Positions 18,664-26,291 of a DNA stretch of 64,000 nucleotides are shown piece by piece. The position numbers and the translations under genes are program-made. Under the pieces are notes generated by a model, which was given only the letters and a program-made list of their open reading frames with translations, searched no databases and had not been told where the DNA came from. How positions within the stretch are numbered: the first letter of the stretch is position 1; the number at the start of each line of letters is the position of its first letter. Origin of the DNA: Mesobacillus jeotgali (lineage in GTDB: Bacteria > Bacillota > Bacilli > Bacillales > Cytobacillaceae); contig NZ_CP109811.1 in the NCBI RefSeq assembly GCF_014856545.2, positions 3,838,001-3,902,000 of the forward strand, given 5' to 3'.

Positions 18664-18906
18664 TTATTCTTCAACCGATTCCTCGATTGTTTCCTGTTCC
18701 TCTTCGGTTAATTCCTCATCATTCTCGGTTGTGCCTTCTTCGGGTTCATCAGGTAATTCCTGTGTTCCATCTGGTGCCGGAGGAGCTTGTTCATCCTGTT
18801 CCATCACCGGATCTTCTTCCGGGGGCGGCTCTTCTGTGGCTCCGCAGCCGGCAAGCAATAGGCCTGTCCCAAACGTGAATGAAAGCAGTAGATTTCTTTT
18901 CTTCAT
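18664..18906 (-). CDS. Acidic Pro/Glu-rich lipoprotein, 80 aa
   Basis: ATG 18906 lies 8 bases after AGGAG; a GTG three codons earlier has no ribosome site. The signal peptide MKKRNLLLSFTFGTGLLLAG leads to lipobox LAGC with Cys21. The remaining 59 residues are Pro, Glu, Asp and Thr, disordered in appearance, with no domain. Probably a cell-surface spacer or chaperone-like lipoprotein. Function unknown. Confidence 0.75.
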   Translation of the reverse strand: MKKRNLLLSFTFGTGLLLAGCGATEEPPPEEDPVMEQDEQAPPAPDGTQELPDEPEEGTTENDEELTEEEQETIEESVEE

Positions 18907-19108
18907 GTTTGCCACTCCTTCCTTTTCTGTCTTATTTTACATTTAGCCCAAATAGATGCAGATAAACATGGACAGAAAGAATAGATAAGGAAATATATGG
19001 TTCATTTGGAGACTTTTGATTTAGATTTAATGCAGCTAAAATTATCAAAGCCACGGTGGCCATCCTGGTGCCAGTTTGTAAGTACACGACCGGGGAATAC
19101 TGTTATAA

Positions 19109-19529
19109 GGCTCTATCGGACAAAACGAGCGGGCTTTTCACGATTTGTGTCCGTTAGAAGGGCTCTATCGGACAAAACGAGCGGGTTTTTCACGATTTGT
19201 GTCCATTAGAAGGGCTCTATTGGACAAATCCATCGGGCTTTTCGCGATTTGTGTCCGTTAGAAGGGCTCTATCGGACAAAACGAGCGGGTTTTTCACGAT
19301 TTGTGTCCATTAGAAGGGCTCTATTGGACAAATCCATCGGGCTTATCCCGGTTTGTGTCCGTTAGAAGGGCTCTATCGGACAAATCCTTCGGGTTTTTCT
19401 CGGCTTGTGTCCATTAGAAGGGCTCTATCGGACAAATCCTTCGGGTTTTTCTCGGCTTGTGTCCATTAGAAGGGCTCTATCGGACAAATCCTTCGGTCTT
19501 TTCTGTGTCCGTTAGAAGGGCTCTATTTT
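19109..19529. repeat. Eight-unit 52-bp tandem hairpin array
   Basis: Units start at 19109, 19161, 19213, 19265, 19317, 19369, 19421 and 19473, every 52 bp, each with GGCTCTAT. Unit 8 is shortened to 46 bp, and a ninth fragment ends near 19529. Each unit contains GGACAAA near its left and TTTGTGTCC (or CTTGTGTCC) near its right, giving a bulged stem-loop. Units 2-3 and 4-5 are near-identical dimers and units 6-7 are identical, so copies spread as monomers and dimers. It fills the gap between 18.9 and 19.6 kb. Confidence 0.9.
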
Positions 19530-19609
19530 GATACATTAAAACTGATGGCCTCCTCTTTTCACAATTTGTTTCCATAGTGGAAGAAGCAATCATATAGCGG
19601 GGTGTTAAA

Positions 19610-20602
19610 ATGAAATTAAGTGTACTTGACCAGTCTGTCATCAGTAAGGGGGATTCAGCTGGCCAGGCGTTAAATAAGACGGTTGAGTTAGCACAGATCA
19701 CTGAAGAACTTGGTTACACCAGGTTCTGGGTGGCTGAACATCATAATACCAATGGCATAGCTGGTTCTTCACCAGAAGTATTGATATCCCTTATCGCTTC
19801 GAGGACGAAAAAAATCAGGGTAGGTTCAGGAGGTGTTCTGCTCCCGCAATACAGCCCTTACAAAGTCGCGGAAAACTTCAAAGTTCTGGAGACTTTGTTC
19901 CCTAACCGGATTGATGCTGGTATAGGCCGCTCTCCGGGTGGATCAGCCACGACAAGGCTGGCATTGACGGATGGGACAAGGAAAAGCTTAAACGAATTCC
20001 CGAGACAGGTCAAAGACCTCCAAGGATTTTTAAGAAATGATTTACCCGCTGAACATCCATATCATCAGGTAAAAGCGTACCCTGAGGGATCTGGATTTCC
20101 TGAATTATGGATATTAGGAATCACTCACCGAGGCGCGAGACTCGCTGCAGAACTTGGAACAGCTTTTACATACGGCCATTTCATTACGCCAGTTAACGGC
20201 AAACGGGCACTGGAACAATATTATCGGGAATTCCAACCTTCCCATTTACTGCATAAGCCTAAAGCAAATGTTTGTGTATTTGTTATTTGCGCGGAAACAC
20301 AGGATAGAGCCGAAGAATTAGTTTTAAGCCAGGATATATGGCTATTGCGAGTTGAAAAGGGATTGGACACAAGAATCCCATCATTGGAAGAGGCAAGGAA
20401 TGCTCCACTTACTTCTAGCGATCGCTCCAGGATCAAGGAAAATCGAAAACGAATGATTATTGGTACACCAGAAAAAGTAAGAGATGAACTTTTAAGGCTC
20501 GGTGAGGTTTACAGAACGGATGAATTTATGATCATTAACAATCTGTTTAGCTTTGATCATAAGGTAAATACTTACACTTTGCTGGCTGACGCCTTGCTTT
20601 AA
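19610..20602 (+). CDS. LLM-class flavin-dependent oxidoreductase (luciferase-like)
   Basis: Luciferase-like monooxygenase, a TIM-barrel enzyme that uses reduced FMN and oxygen. Family markers are LGYTRFWVAEHHN, SPEVLISLIASRTKKIRVGSG, LETLFPNRIDAGIGRSPGG, and the C-terminal region GTPEKVRDELLRL. Length 330 aa fits the group called MsnO8-type in databases. ATG 19610 has GGGGTGTTAAA upstream. It is monocistronic, with a GC-rich hairpin after the stop. The natural substrate is unknown. Confidence 0.9.
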   Translation: MKLSVLDQSVISKGDSAGQALNKTVELAQITEELGYTRFWVAEHHNTNGIAGSSPEVLISLIASRTKKIRVGSGGVLLPQYSPYKVAENFKVLETLFPNRIDAGIGRSPGGSATTRLALTDGTRKSLNEFPRQVKDLQGFLRNDLPAEHPYHQVKAYPEGSGFPELWILGITHRGARLAAELGTAFTYGHFITPVNGKRALEQYYREFQPSHLLHKPKANVCVFVICAETQDRAEELVLSQDIWLLRVEKGLDTRIPSLEEARNAPLTSSDRSRIKENRKRMIIGTPEKVRDELLRLGEVYRTDEFMIINNLFSFDHKVNTYTLLADALL

Positions 20603-20624
20603 GAAGGGGGAAATCCCCCCTTCT
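20601..20624. terminator. Hairpin between convergent genes
   Basis: AGAAGGGGG / CCCCCCTTCT stem with an AAAT loop immediately after the oxidoreductase stop. There is little T-run, so termination is uncertain. Confidence 0.5.
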
Positions 20625-20625
20625 A

Positions 20626-20745
20626 TTATTCCTTTAAATCTTTTTTGGTCATTTCGCTTCGGATATTTACATCTTTGGAGATATTCCGCTCTTTATTGTT
20701 AGGGTATTTGTTTTTCCGTTCGCGGTTATCATTACGATTTGTCAT
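20626..20745 (-). CDS. Small charged hypothetical protein, 39 aa
   Basis: The frame begins MTNRNDNRERKNKYPNNKER and ends MTKKDLKE. It is highly hydrophilic, rich in Asn, Arg and Lys, with no membrane segment. AGAGGG sits about 7 bases before ATG 20745. It lies 15 bp downstream of another small gene on the same strand. No family recognised; a small spore-core or stress peptide is possible but unproven. Confidence 0.55.
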   Translation of the reverse strand: MTNRNDNRERKNKYPNNKERNISKDVNIRSEMTKKDLKE

Positions 20746-20760
20746 GGCTATCCCTCTTTC

Positions 20761-20889
20761 TTATTTATTGCGGCTTTTACCGGAGTTGATGTCCCGATCA
20801 TTACCTAACTCACCGTTCGTGCGGCCTTTTTCCTTAGCGATTTTTCCGCCAAGTCTTACATTAGGCTGGCTGATTTCTTTTTCCCTCAT
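20761..20889 (-). CDS. Small hydrophilic hypothetical protein, 42 aa
   Basis: ATG 20889 follows GGGGGTGACAAAT, a strong ribosome site. The product starts MREKEISQPNVRLGGKIAKE and ends in a Gly/Asn/Lys-rich tail (SGKSRNK). Composition is like minor small acid-soluble spore proteins, but I cannot match it to one. It forms a pair with the following 39-aa gene. Confidence 0.6.
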   Translation of the reverse strand: MREKEISQPNVRLGGKIAKEKGRTNGELGNDRDINSGKSRNK

Positions 20890-20969
20890 ATTTGTCACCC
20901 CCAGTTTTAAGATGCTCCATTTTTAAAAATAAAATATCAGAAATTAAATCTTTAATCATTGCACAACCA

Positions 20970-21014
20970 TTCTGTTATGTAATATAATTTAATTAAATAT
21001 TCTGTTATATAACA
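20970..21014. promoter_or_regulatory. Paired 12-bp palindromes upstream of the BC1872-like gene
   Basis: TGTTATATAACA (21003-21014) is a perfect palindrome. TGTTATGTAATA (20973-20984) is an imperfect copy exactly 30 bp upstream; both sit within a TTCTGTTAT direct repeat. The AT-rich sequence between could hold the -10. This looks like an operator pair for a dimeric repressor (inference). Confidence 0.45.
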
Positions 21015-21050
21015 ATGAACGGTAAATTTATGAGGAGAGAGGTAGAACGG

Positions 21051-21374
21051 ATGACTAAAACGGATGCAATTGCACGAAGGATTTTGGGTTGGAAGCTGAA
21101 CAGGTGGGATCGCTGGTTTGATTATGAAAAAGGCGTTTTCATCAATGACTCTGAATTCCAGCCGGAACAGAACCTTGTACATGCGATGCTGGTTGTCGAA
21201 AGATTGGAGAAATTAGGCTATAAATTCTCAACCAATGGAGTTTCCGAGGCCGCTTTTAACCAATTCAAAGGTACCGGGGAAAATCTTCCTGAAGCAATCA
21301 CAAATGCTGCCTATGCGATCATTGAAAATGACTCAGTCGTCACTAGTTCATCTTTGTGGCGCAAGCTTTCGTAA
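21051..21374 (+). CDS. BC1872-like protein (phage ABA-sandwich domain)
   Basis: A 107-residue protein starting MTKTDAIARRILGWKLNRWD, with conserved WFDYEKGVFI and FQPEQNLVHAMLVVERLEKLGY. These features match the small BC1872/ABA-sandwich family, often found in phages and prophages of Bacillus but also as chromosomal singletons. ATG 21051 is preferred because GAGAGAGGTAGAACGG precedes it; ATG 21015 is possible. No other phage gene is nearby. Function unknown. A perfect terminator follows. Confidence 0.6.
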   Translation: MTKTDAIARRILGWKLNRWDRWFDYEKGVFINDSEFQPEQNLVHAMLVVERLEKLGYKFSTNGVSEAAFNQFKGTGENLPEAITNAAYAIIENDSVVTSSSLWRKLS

Positions 21375-21383
21375 AATCCACAC

Positions 21384-21426
21384 AAAAAGAGCTGTCATCC
21401 AGACAACAAAGGATGACAGCTCTTTT
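21384..21426. terminator. Bidirectional terminator
   Basis: AAAAGAGCTGTCATCC pairs perfectly with GGATGACAGCTCTTTT (16 bp). It serves the BC1872-like gene on the plus strand and the cyd operon on the minus strand. Confidence 0.92.
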
Positions 21427-21429
21427 AAT

Positions 21430-21528
21430 TTATTCCACCTTTTCGTCCTTCCCTGCCAGCCAGAATGACGCAATAATCGATGCGATGATGACAATGAAAG
21501 GAGCATAAAACATAGTGAATTCAGCCAT
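21430..21528 (-). CDS. cydS: CydS-like small subunit of cytochrome bd oxidase, 32 aa
   Basis: A single-helix membrane peptide beginning MAEFTMFYAPFIVIIASIIA and ending FWLAGKDEKVE. Size, a central hydrophobic helix, the YAP motif near residue 8 and the W-x3-K-D pattern agree with CydS, the third subunit seen in Geobacillus cytochrome bd. It is the last gene of the operon, 11 bp after the subunit II stop, with AGGAGG-type sequence (TAGGAGGTTTGAAA) before ATG 21528. It should stabilise heme binding in subunit I. Confidence 0.75.
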   Translation of the reverse strand: MAEFTMFYAPFIVIIASIIASFWLAGKDEKVE

Positions 21529-21539
21529 TTTCAAACCTC

Positions 21540-22565
21540 CTATGCGTGGTCGTTCCTCTTCCCCTGAACATAGTCCTTATTAAATAAAAACAGCCTCAGC
21601 AGCAGGTACAGTGATGGTAACAGCAGCCCAAGCCCTGCGATGAACGCGATGATGAGCGCAATGGCCATTGCTTCATTTGTAAAGCTGTCGTATATGCTGA
21701 GAAACGGATATAGCAGATACGGGTAATGCGAAATACCATAGGCAAAAAAGGCGATAAAGAATTGGCCGGTCAAAAGTCCGAACGCCACTCCGTATGCCTT
21801 GCGTTTTCCAATCAGGTACACGGTCCCCACAAACAGGATGAAGGAGATGGCAAACAGCCACCATAAATCAACCAGTCTGCTGTAATGCTCAGGGTTATGG
21901 CCCCTAAGTTCCACGATGATGCCTGTTGCGGTTACGATTGCCGGCACAGACCAAATCAAGGCATACTTCCTCAGCAGTTCCGTAGCCGGTTCATCCTGTG
22001 CCTTATTTGCATACCAGGTCAAAAATACGGCAGATATATAGAGAACGGCAGTCAGACTAAGAACAACAATGCTCCAGGTCAATGGACTGGTGAACAGGGC
22101 CCAGTAGTCCAATTCGATCCCCGAGGCAGTCTCCTCCACAAAGCCTCCCTCTGAAATCGTCAGCACGATCGATAGTGAGGCAGGGATGAACAAGCCAGTG
22201 AGTCCATATAAATACGTGTATCTCTTATGCTTCAATCCTCCGTAAGTCGTGAACGCATAATAAGCCCCGCGGATCGCCAGCAAAACAACTCCAATGCTTG
22301 CCGGAACGAGCAGGATGGTTCCGTAGTAATATGCCGTTTTAGGAAAGAAGCCGACAATTCCTACGAAGAAAAACACAAGAAATACATTGGTGACTTCCCA
22401 GACAGGCGATAAGTATCGCTGGATGATTCCTGTGAGGATATGCTGCTTTCCCCTGAACAAGCTGTATGCATTGAAAAAACCTGCTCCAAAATCGATGGAG
22501 GCTACGATGACATATCCAAAGAGAAAGATCCAGAGCACCGATATCCCAATTATTTCAAGTGTCAT
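21540..22565 (-). CDS. cydB: Cytochrome bd ubiquinol/menaquinol oxidase subunit II
   Basis: Membrane subunit II of a bd-type terminal oxidase (YthB-like in B. subtilis). It partners subunit I in oxygen reduction with quinol as donor. About eight or nine hydrophobic helices are seen; the N-terminus LWIFLFGYVIVASIDFGAGF is a typical subunit II start. Length 341 aa. It overlaps the end of cydA by 4 bp (ATGA), so the two are translationally coupled. The symbol follows general usage; ythB would be the B. subtilis equivalent. Confidence 0.93.
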   Translation of the reverse strand: MTLEIIGISVLWIFLFGYVIVASIDFGAGFFNAYSLFRGKQHILTGIIQRYLSPVWEVTNVFLVFFFVGIVGFFPKTAYYYGTILLVPASIGVVLLAIRGAYYAFTTYGGLKHKRYTYLYGLTGLFIPASLSIVLTISEGGFVEETASGIELDYWALFTSPLTWSIVVLSLTAVLYISAVFLTWYANKAQDEPATELLRKYALIWSVPAIVTATGIIVELRGHNPEHYSRLVDLWWLFAISFILFVGTVYLIGKRKAYGVAFGLLTGQFFIAFFAYGISHYPYLLYPFLSIYDSFTNEAMAIALIIAFIAGLGLLLPSLYLLLRLFLFNKDYVQGKRNDHA

Positions 22566-23908
22566 CGAAACTCACCTTCCTTCTCCAGTTCCCTGTCTGC
22601 CAGTTCCTGTTCAACTGTATTTTTCCGGAACATCCTCGTTAATACTACGGTGCTGCCAATTGCCAGGATCAAGTATAAACCTGCAAACAGAATTAGCATC
22701 AAATCGACCTGTCCGCTTTTGGTAGCCGCATCCTCAACCTTCATAATTCCCCGCAGGATCCAAGGCTGCCTACCGACTTCCGCGAACCACCAGCCCAGTT
22801 CGATCGCCAGCATCGATAACGGTCCGCCGAAGACGATCAGCCAGCGGTACCATCTTGTTCTGATAAAACTCCATTTCATCCACACGCCCACAACATAGAC
22901 AAGCGAAAGGGCCATCATCCACATCCCGATTGTCACCATTCCATCAAACAGATAATGGATGTACAATGGCGGAATCTCGTCTTCAGGGAATTCATTAAGG
23001 CCAATCACTTCAGCGTTAGGGTCGCTGTGAGCCAAGATACTCAGTGCATAAGGAATCTTAAGCGCATATTTTACTTCGCCGTCATCAAGAACACCATATA
23101 ACATCAACGGCGCCCCCTCATGCGTCTCGAAGTGCCATTCTGCTGCTGCCAGCTTTTCCGGCTGGTATTCAGCGAGGTATTTTCCTGAAAAATCGCCGAT
23201 GACCGCAGCGGCAATCGAAAAGATAAGGCCAATCTTCATCGTTAAAAACAATGCTTTTTTATGGTAGACATGATTCGATCCTTTTAAAAGCCGGAATGCG
23301 CCAATCGACGCGAGTACAAATGCTGAAGTCATATAAGCTGTCGCCAGCACATGTGCGACCTTCGTTGGCATCGCCGGATTGAACATCGCCAGAACCGGGT
23401 TGATATTGACCAGCTGGCCGTTAACAAGGTCAAAGCCTTGCGGCGCATTCATGAATGCATTGACAATCGTGATGAACACGGCTGAAAAAGAAGCCCCAAC
23501 TGCCACCGGAATCAACAGCAGCAAATGTTTCTTCTGGTTTTCAAACCGGTCCCATGTATATAAGTATATTCCTAGGAAAATTGCTTCAAAGAAAAACGCG
23601 AACGTTTCCATGAACAGTGGAAGAGCGATGACATTGCCCGCCAGTTCCATAAAATTAGGCCACAGCAAGCTCAGCTGCAAGCCAATCGCCGTCCCGGTCA
23701 CAACACCGACCGCTACAGTAATGACAAAACCGCGCGTCCATCTCCTTGCCAGCAGGATATAATGCTCATCCTGTTTCTTGATTCCCAGCCACTGAGCGAT
23801 CATGATCATCAGCGGTATTCCCACTCCAATAGTGGCGTAAATAATATGGAAGGATAATGTAAGCTCCGTCAAGACACGGCTGAAAAAAACTGATTCTTCA
23901 TTTCCCAT
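22562..23908 (-). CDS. cydA: Cytochrome bd oxidase subunit I
   Basis: Heme-bearing subunit I. A His near residue 21 (LSFHIIYATIGVG) is the expected heme ligand of this subunit. GLQLSLLWPNFMELAGNVIALP contains the conserved Glu of the proton path, and SGKYLAEYQPEKLAAAEWHFETHEGAP is the quinol-site segment. The Q-loop is short, as in the Firmicutes and cyanide-insensitive types. Length 448 aa. It is preceded by a 31-aa membrane peptide gene and followed by cydB and cydS, giving a four-gene operon. Confidence 0.95.
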   Translation of the reverse strand: MGNEESVFFSRVLTELTLSFHIIYATIGVGIPLMIMIAQWLGIKKQDEHYILLARRWTRGFVITVAVGVVTGTAIGLQLSLLWPNFMELAGNVIALPLFMETFAFFFEAIFLGIYLYTWDRFENQKKHLLLLIPVAVGASFSAVFITIVNAFMNAPQGFDLVNGQLVNINPVLAMFNPAMPTKVAHVLATAYMTSAFVLASIGAFRLLKGSNHVYHKKALFLTMKIGLIFSIAAAVIGDFSGKYLAEYQPEKLAAAEWHFETHEGAPLMLYGVLDDGEVKYALKIPYALSILAHSDPNAEVIGLNEFPEDEIPPLYIHYLFDGMVTIGMWMMALSLVYVVGVWMKWSFIRTRWYRWLIVFGGPLSMLAIELGWWFAEVGRQPWILRGIMKVEDAATKSGQVDLMLILFAGLYLILAIGSTVVLTRMFRKNTVEQELADRELEKEGEFR

Positions 23909-23925
23909 TTTTCAATACCCCTTTT

Positions 23926-24021
23926 CTACCCAGCAAAAATTCTTCCGATAAAAGACAAACCCATGATTGCCGCCACAATAAAAGCAAGCCACATTAGCAT
24001 TCTTTCTTGTTTTTTATACAT
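23926..24021 (-). CDS. Tiny membrane protein upstream of cydA, 31 aa
   Basis: The frame MYKKQERMLMWLAFIVAAIM-GLSFIGRIFAG has a positively charged N-terminus and one hydrophobic helix. ATG 24021 follows AGAGGTGACTTT, and its stop is 17 bp before cydA. Position and size suggest an accessory subunit or assembly factor of the bd oxidase. I do not recognise it as CydX or CydS, and a CydS-like gene already closes the operon. Confidence 0.65.
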   Translation of the reverse strand: MYKKQERMLMWLAFIVAAIMGLSFIGRIFAG

Positions 24022-24186
24022 AAAGTCACCTCTGGAGTTTGTTCACTAAATCACATTTTCGCGCAGCCTTTGACCTAATTCTTTATACATTATAAATGTG
24101 AGAGAAATATGTTATGTAATCCAATTTGGCGTCTTTCTTTTCATTCCCGTTCTCTGGCCTGTTAAAACGAAAAAAACAGTTTATTG

Positions 24187-24834
24187 TCAGTGTGAACGTT
24201 TAGTTATTTCAAGCTTTTCTTTATATCTTTGGAAAAACCAAATAACGGCTGCCACCCATAGGCCGCTTGCCAGAAAGCCGCCGATGATATCACTCGGATA
24301 ATGGACACCTAAATAAACCCTGCTCAACCCAATCGCCAAGATCATAAAAGTGCTGAGGATGATGATAGTGACTCTCCCCAGCCAGGTTGGAACATTGCGC
24401 CAGAGCAGAAAAGCAAGGATGCTGTAAAACGAGAAAGCGTTCATCGCATGGCCGCTCGGAAAACTGTATCCCCCTATTTCAATCAGCCTGTGGAAATCCG
24501 GTCGTTCTCGATGAAAATACAGTTTCAGTAACCTGTTCAGAATCGGTGTAATATAAACAACAGACAGGAAAACAAGAATTTCCAGCCTGTGTCTTAACAC
24601 ATAAAAAAGGAATAGAAAAATGGGAATGGTCAAGATTACGATGAATTTTAAGGAGCCGATATAGGTAAAGAATTTCATCGCCGCAGTCAGACCCTCTGCT
24701 TCGAGCCCCTGGACCGCATCAATGACAACCTGGTCGAACACCAGCAAATGTTCCGCTTGTACCAGATAAGACATAAAGATAAAGCCGAATAACGAACCAA
24801 AAAAGGCAATTAAAAGCTGCAGATTGAACTTCAT
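24187..24834 (-). CDS. PAP2-family membrane phosphatase
   Basis: Integral membrane phosphatase of the type 2 phosphatidic acid phosphatase family, acting on lipid phosphates such as undecaprenyl diphosphate or phosphatidylglycerol phosphate. All three signature motifs are visible: KLYFHRERP, YSFPSGHAM and SRVYLGVHYPSD. There are six hydrophobic helices in 215 aa. ATG 24834 is preceded by GGAGGGAACAAG. Monocistronic. Recycling of undecaprenyl carrier for the adjacent glycan genes is possible (inference). Confidence 0.92.
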   Translation of the reverse strand: MKFNLQLLIAFFGSLFGFIFMSYLVQAEHLLVFDQVVIDAVQGLEAEGLTAAMKFFTYIGSLKFIVILTIPIFLFLFYVLRHRLEILVFLSVVYITPILNRLLKLYFHRERPDFHRLIEIGGYSFPSGHAMNAFSFYSILAFLLWRNVPTWLGRVTIIILSTFMILAIGLSRVYLGVHYPSDIIGGFLASGLWVAAVIWFFQRYKEKLEITKRSH

Positions 24835-24952
24835 GAATCTTGTTCCCTCCCATGCATTCTAAATCACCCTTACTATTCCCAGTTCCGTTATTTTAAAAAG
24901 CCCTTTGGATGTTTACCTCATTAGCAAGTTAGTAACATTCATAAGCCAAACA

Positions 24953-24983
24953 AAAAAAGGGATGAATTCAATCATTCCCTTTT
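24953..24983 (-). terminator. Terminator of the glycan operon after ugd
   Basis: AAGGGAATGA and TCATCCCTT form a stem followed on the minus strand by TTTTTTG; it overlaps the ugd stop codon. Confidence 0.8.
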
Positions 24984-26290
24984 AAAATAACCGCCGGCCT
25001 CCCGACTGGATAATATTCAATTGTCCCGCATGCCTTCAGGCCAGCTTCATCTAAACAGTTCCTGCCGTCAAAGATGATTGGCTGCTTCATGACAGCCACT
25101 AATGCTTCGAATTCTAGCTGCCTGAACTGCTCCCACTCTGTGACGATGAACAGTGCATCTGCACCTTTTGCAGCCTCCATTGCTGAGTCCATATATGTGA
25201 TGGCATCGCCGATGACTTTCCTTGCATTGTTTTCCGCAACTGGGTCGCAGGCTGCAACCTCAGCTCCAAATGCGGATAAGGCCTGTGCAATTTTGATCGA
25301 CGGAGCTTCCCTCATATCATCCGTATTCGGTTTGAAGGAAAGGCCGAGCATGGCAATTTTCTTTCCCTTTAGCTCGCCGAAACGTTTCATGGCCTTATCA
25401 ACAAGCAGCTTTTGCTGCTGGTCATTGATGGCAATCGTCTCTTCCAATAATGTGAACGGAATCCCCAGCTGCCTGGATGTGTGCAGCAACGCTTTTACAT
25501 CCTTTGGAAAACAGGATCCGCCGTACCCTATTCCGGCCTTTAAAAAGGCCGATCCAATCCGCTTATCATAGCCCATTCCCTCCGCTACATCCTCGACGTC
25601 AGCTCCTGTGGCTTCACACAGATTGGCAATTCCATTGATAAAGCTGATCTTCGTTGCCAAAAAAGCATTGGAAGCGTATTTGATCATTTCAGCGCTTCTC
25701 ACATCCGTCAATAAAAATGGCACATTCAGCGGCCGGTACATCTTTCGGATTTTTTCAGAGGCACCTTCATCATCAGAGCCTATGATAATCCTGTCAGCTT
25801 TCAAGGTATCCTGGATGGCTGATCCCTGCCGCAGGAACTCCGGATTGGAGACCATCTTGATTTCAACATTATTTTTCAACTGCCCTAGTAACAGTTGTTT
25901 CAAATATTCATTCGTTCCCACTGGAACCGTACTTTTTACGACGACAATACAATCCCGGACGATATGTTCAGCGAGGTCCTTTGCGGCTTGCTCAAGAAAG
26001 CTCATGTCTGCCTGCCCATCATCACTCTGAGGTGTACCGACGGCAATGATGATGATTTCCGCTTCCCTTAATCCTTGCTGATGAGAAGCAGTGAAAGTCA
26101 GTCTTCCTTCGAAGGAGTTTTTAACCAGAAGTTCTTCAAGTCCTGGTTCATAAATCGGGGACCTGCCTTGCTTGAGGATAGCGATTTTGCTTTCATCAAT
26201 ATCTATGCAGACGACTTCGTGGCCGATTTCAGCGAGGCAGACACCGGTGGATAATCCTACATAACCTGTTCCAAGTACAGCGACCTTCAT
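24968..26290 (-). CDS. ugd: UDP-glucose 6-dehydrogenase
   Basis: Oxidises UDP-glucose to UDP-glucuronate with two NAD+, supplying acidic sugar for surface polysaccharide. The Rossmann motif GTGYVGLSTG is at 7-16. The catalytic Cys is in GGSCFPKDVKALL at about residue 260. The conserved LGLSFKPNTDDMREAPS is at 313-329. Length 440 aa matches TuaD/Ugd. It follows galU by one base pair, so the two enzymes of the pathway are coupled. Confidence 0.96.
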   Translation of the reverse strand: MKVAVLGTGYVGLSTGVCLAEIGHEVVCIDIDESKIAILKQGRSPIYEPGLEELLVKNSFEGRLTFTASHQQGLREAEIIIIAVGTPQSDDGQADMSFLEQAAKDLAEHIVRDCIVVVKSTVPVGTNEYLKQLLLGQLKNNVEIKMVSNPEFLRQGSAIQDTLKADRIIIGSDDEGASEKIRKMYRPLNVPFLLTDVRSAEMIKYASNAFLATKISFINGIANLCEATGADVEDVAEGMGYDKRIGSAFLKAGIGYGGSCFPKDVKALLHTSRQLGIPFTLLEETIAINDQQQKLLVDKAMKRFGELKGKKIAMLGLSFKPNTDDMREAPSIKIAQALSAFGAEVAACDPVAENNARKVIGDAITYMDSAMEAAKGADALFIVTEWEQFRQLEFEALVAVMKQPIIFDGRNCLDEAGLKACGTIEYYPVGRPAVILKGND

Positions 26291-26291
26291 G

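Noticed and set aside
18997..19209. 70-aa plus-strand open frame
   Set aside because: Its second half is the 52-bp repeat translated; the repeated peptide is a by-product of the array.
19109..19529. CRISPR array
   Set aside because: Units are contiguous with no unique spacers between constant repeats, and no cas gene is in the window.
21051..21374. Prophage remnant
   Set aside because: The BC1872-like gene is the only phage-type gene; no integrase, capsid or att-like repeat is nearby.
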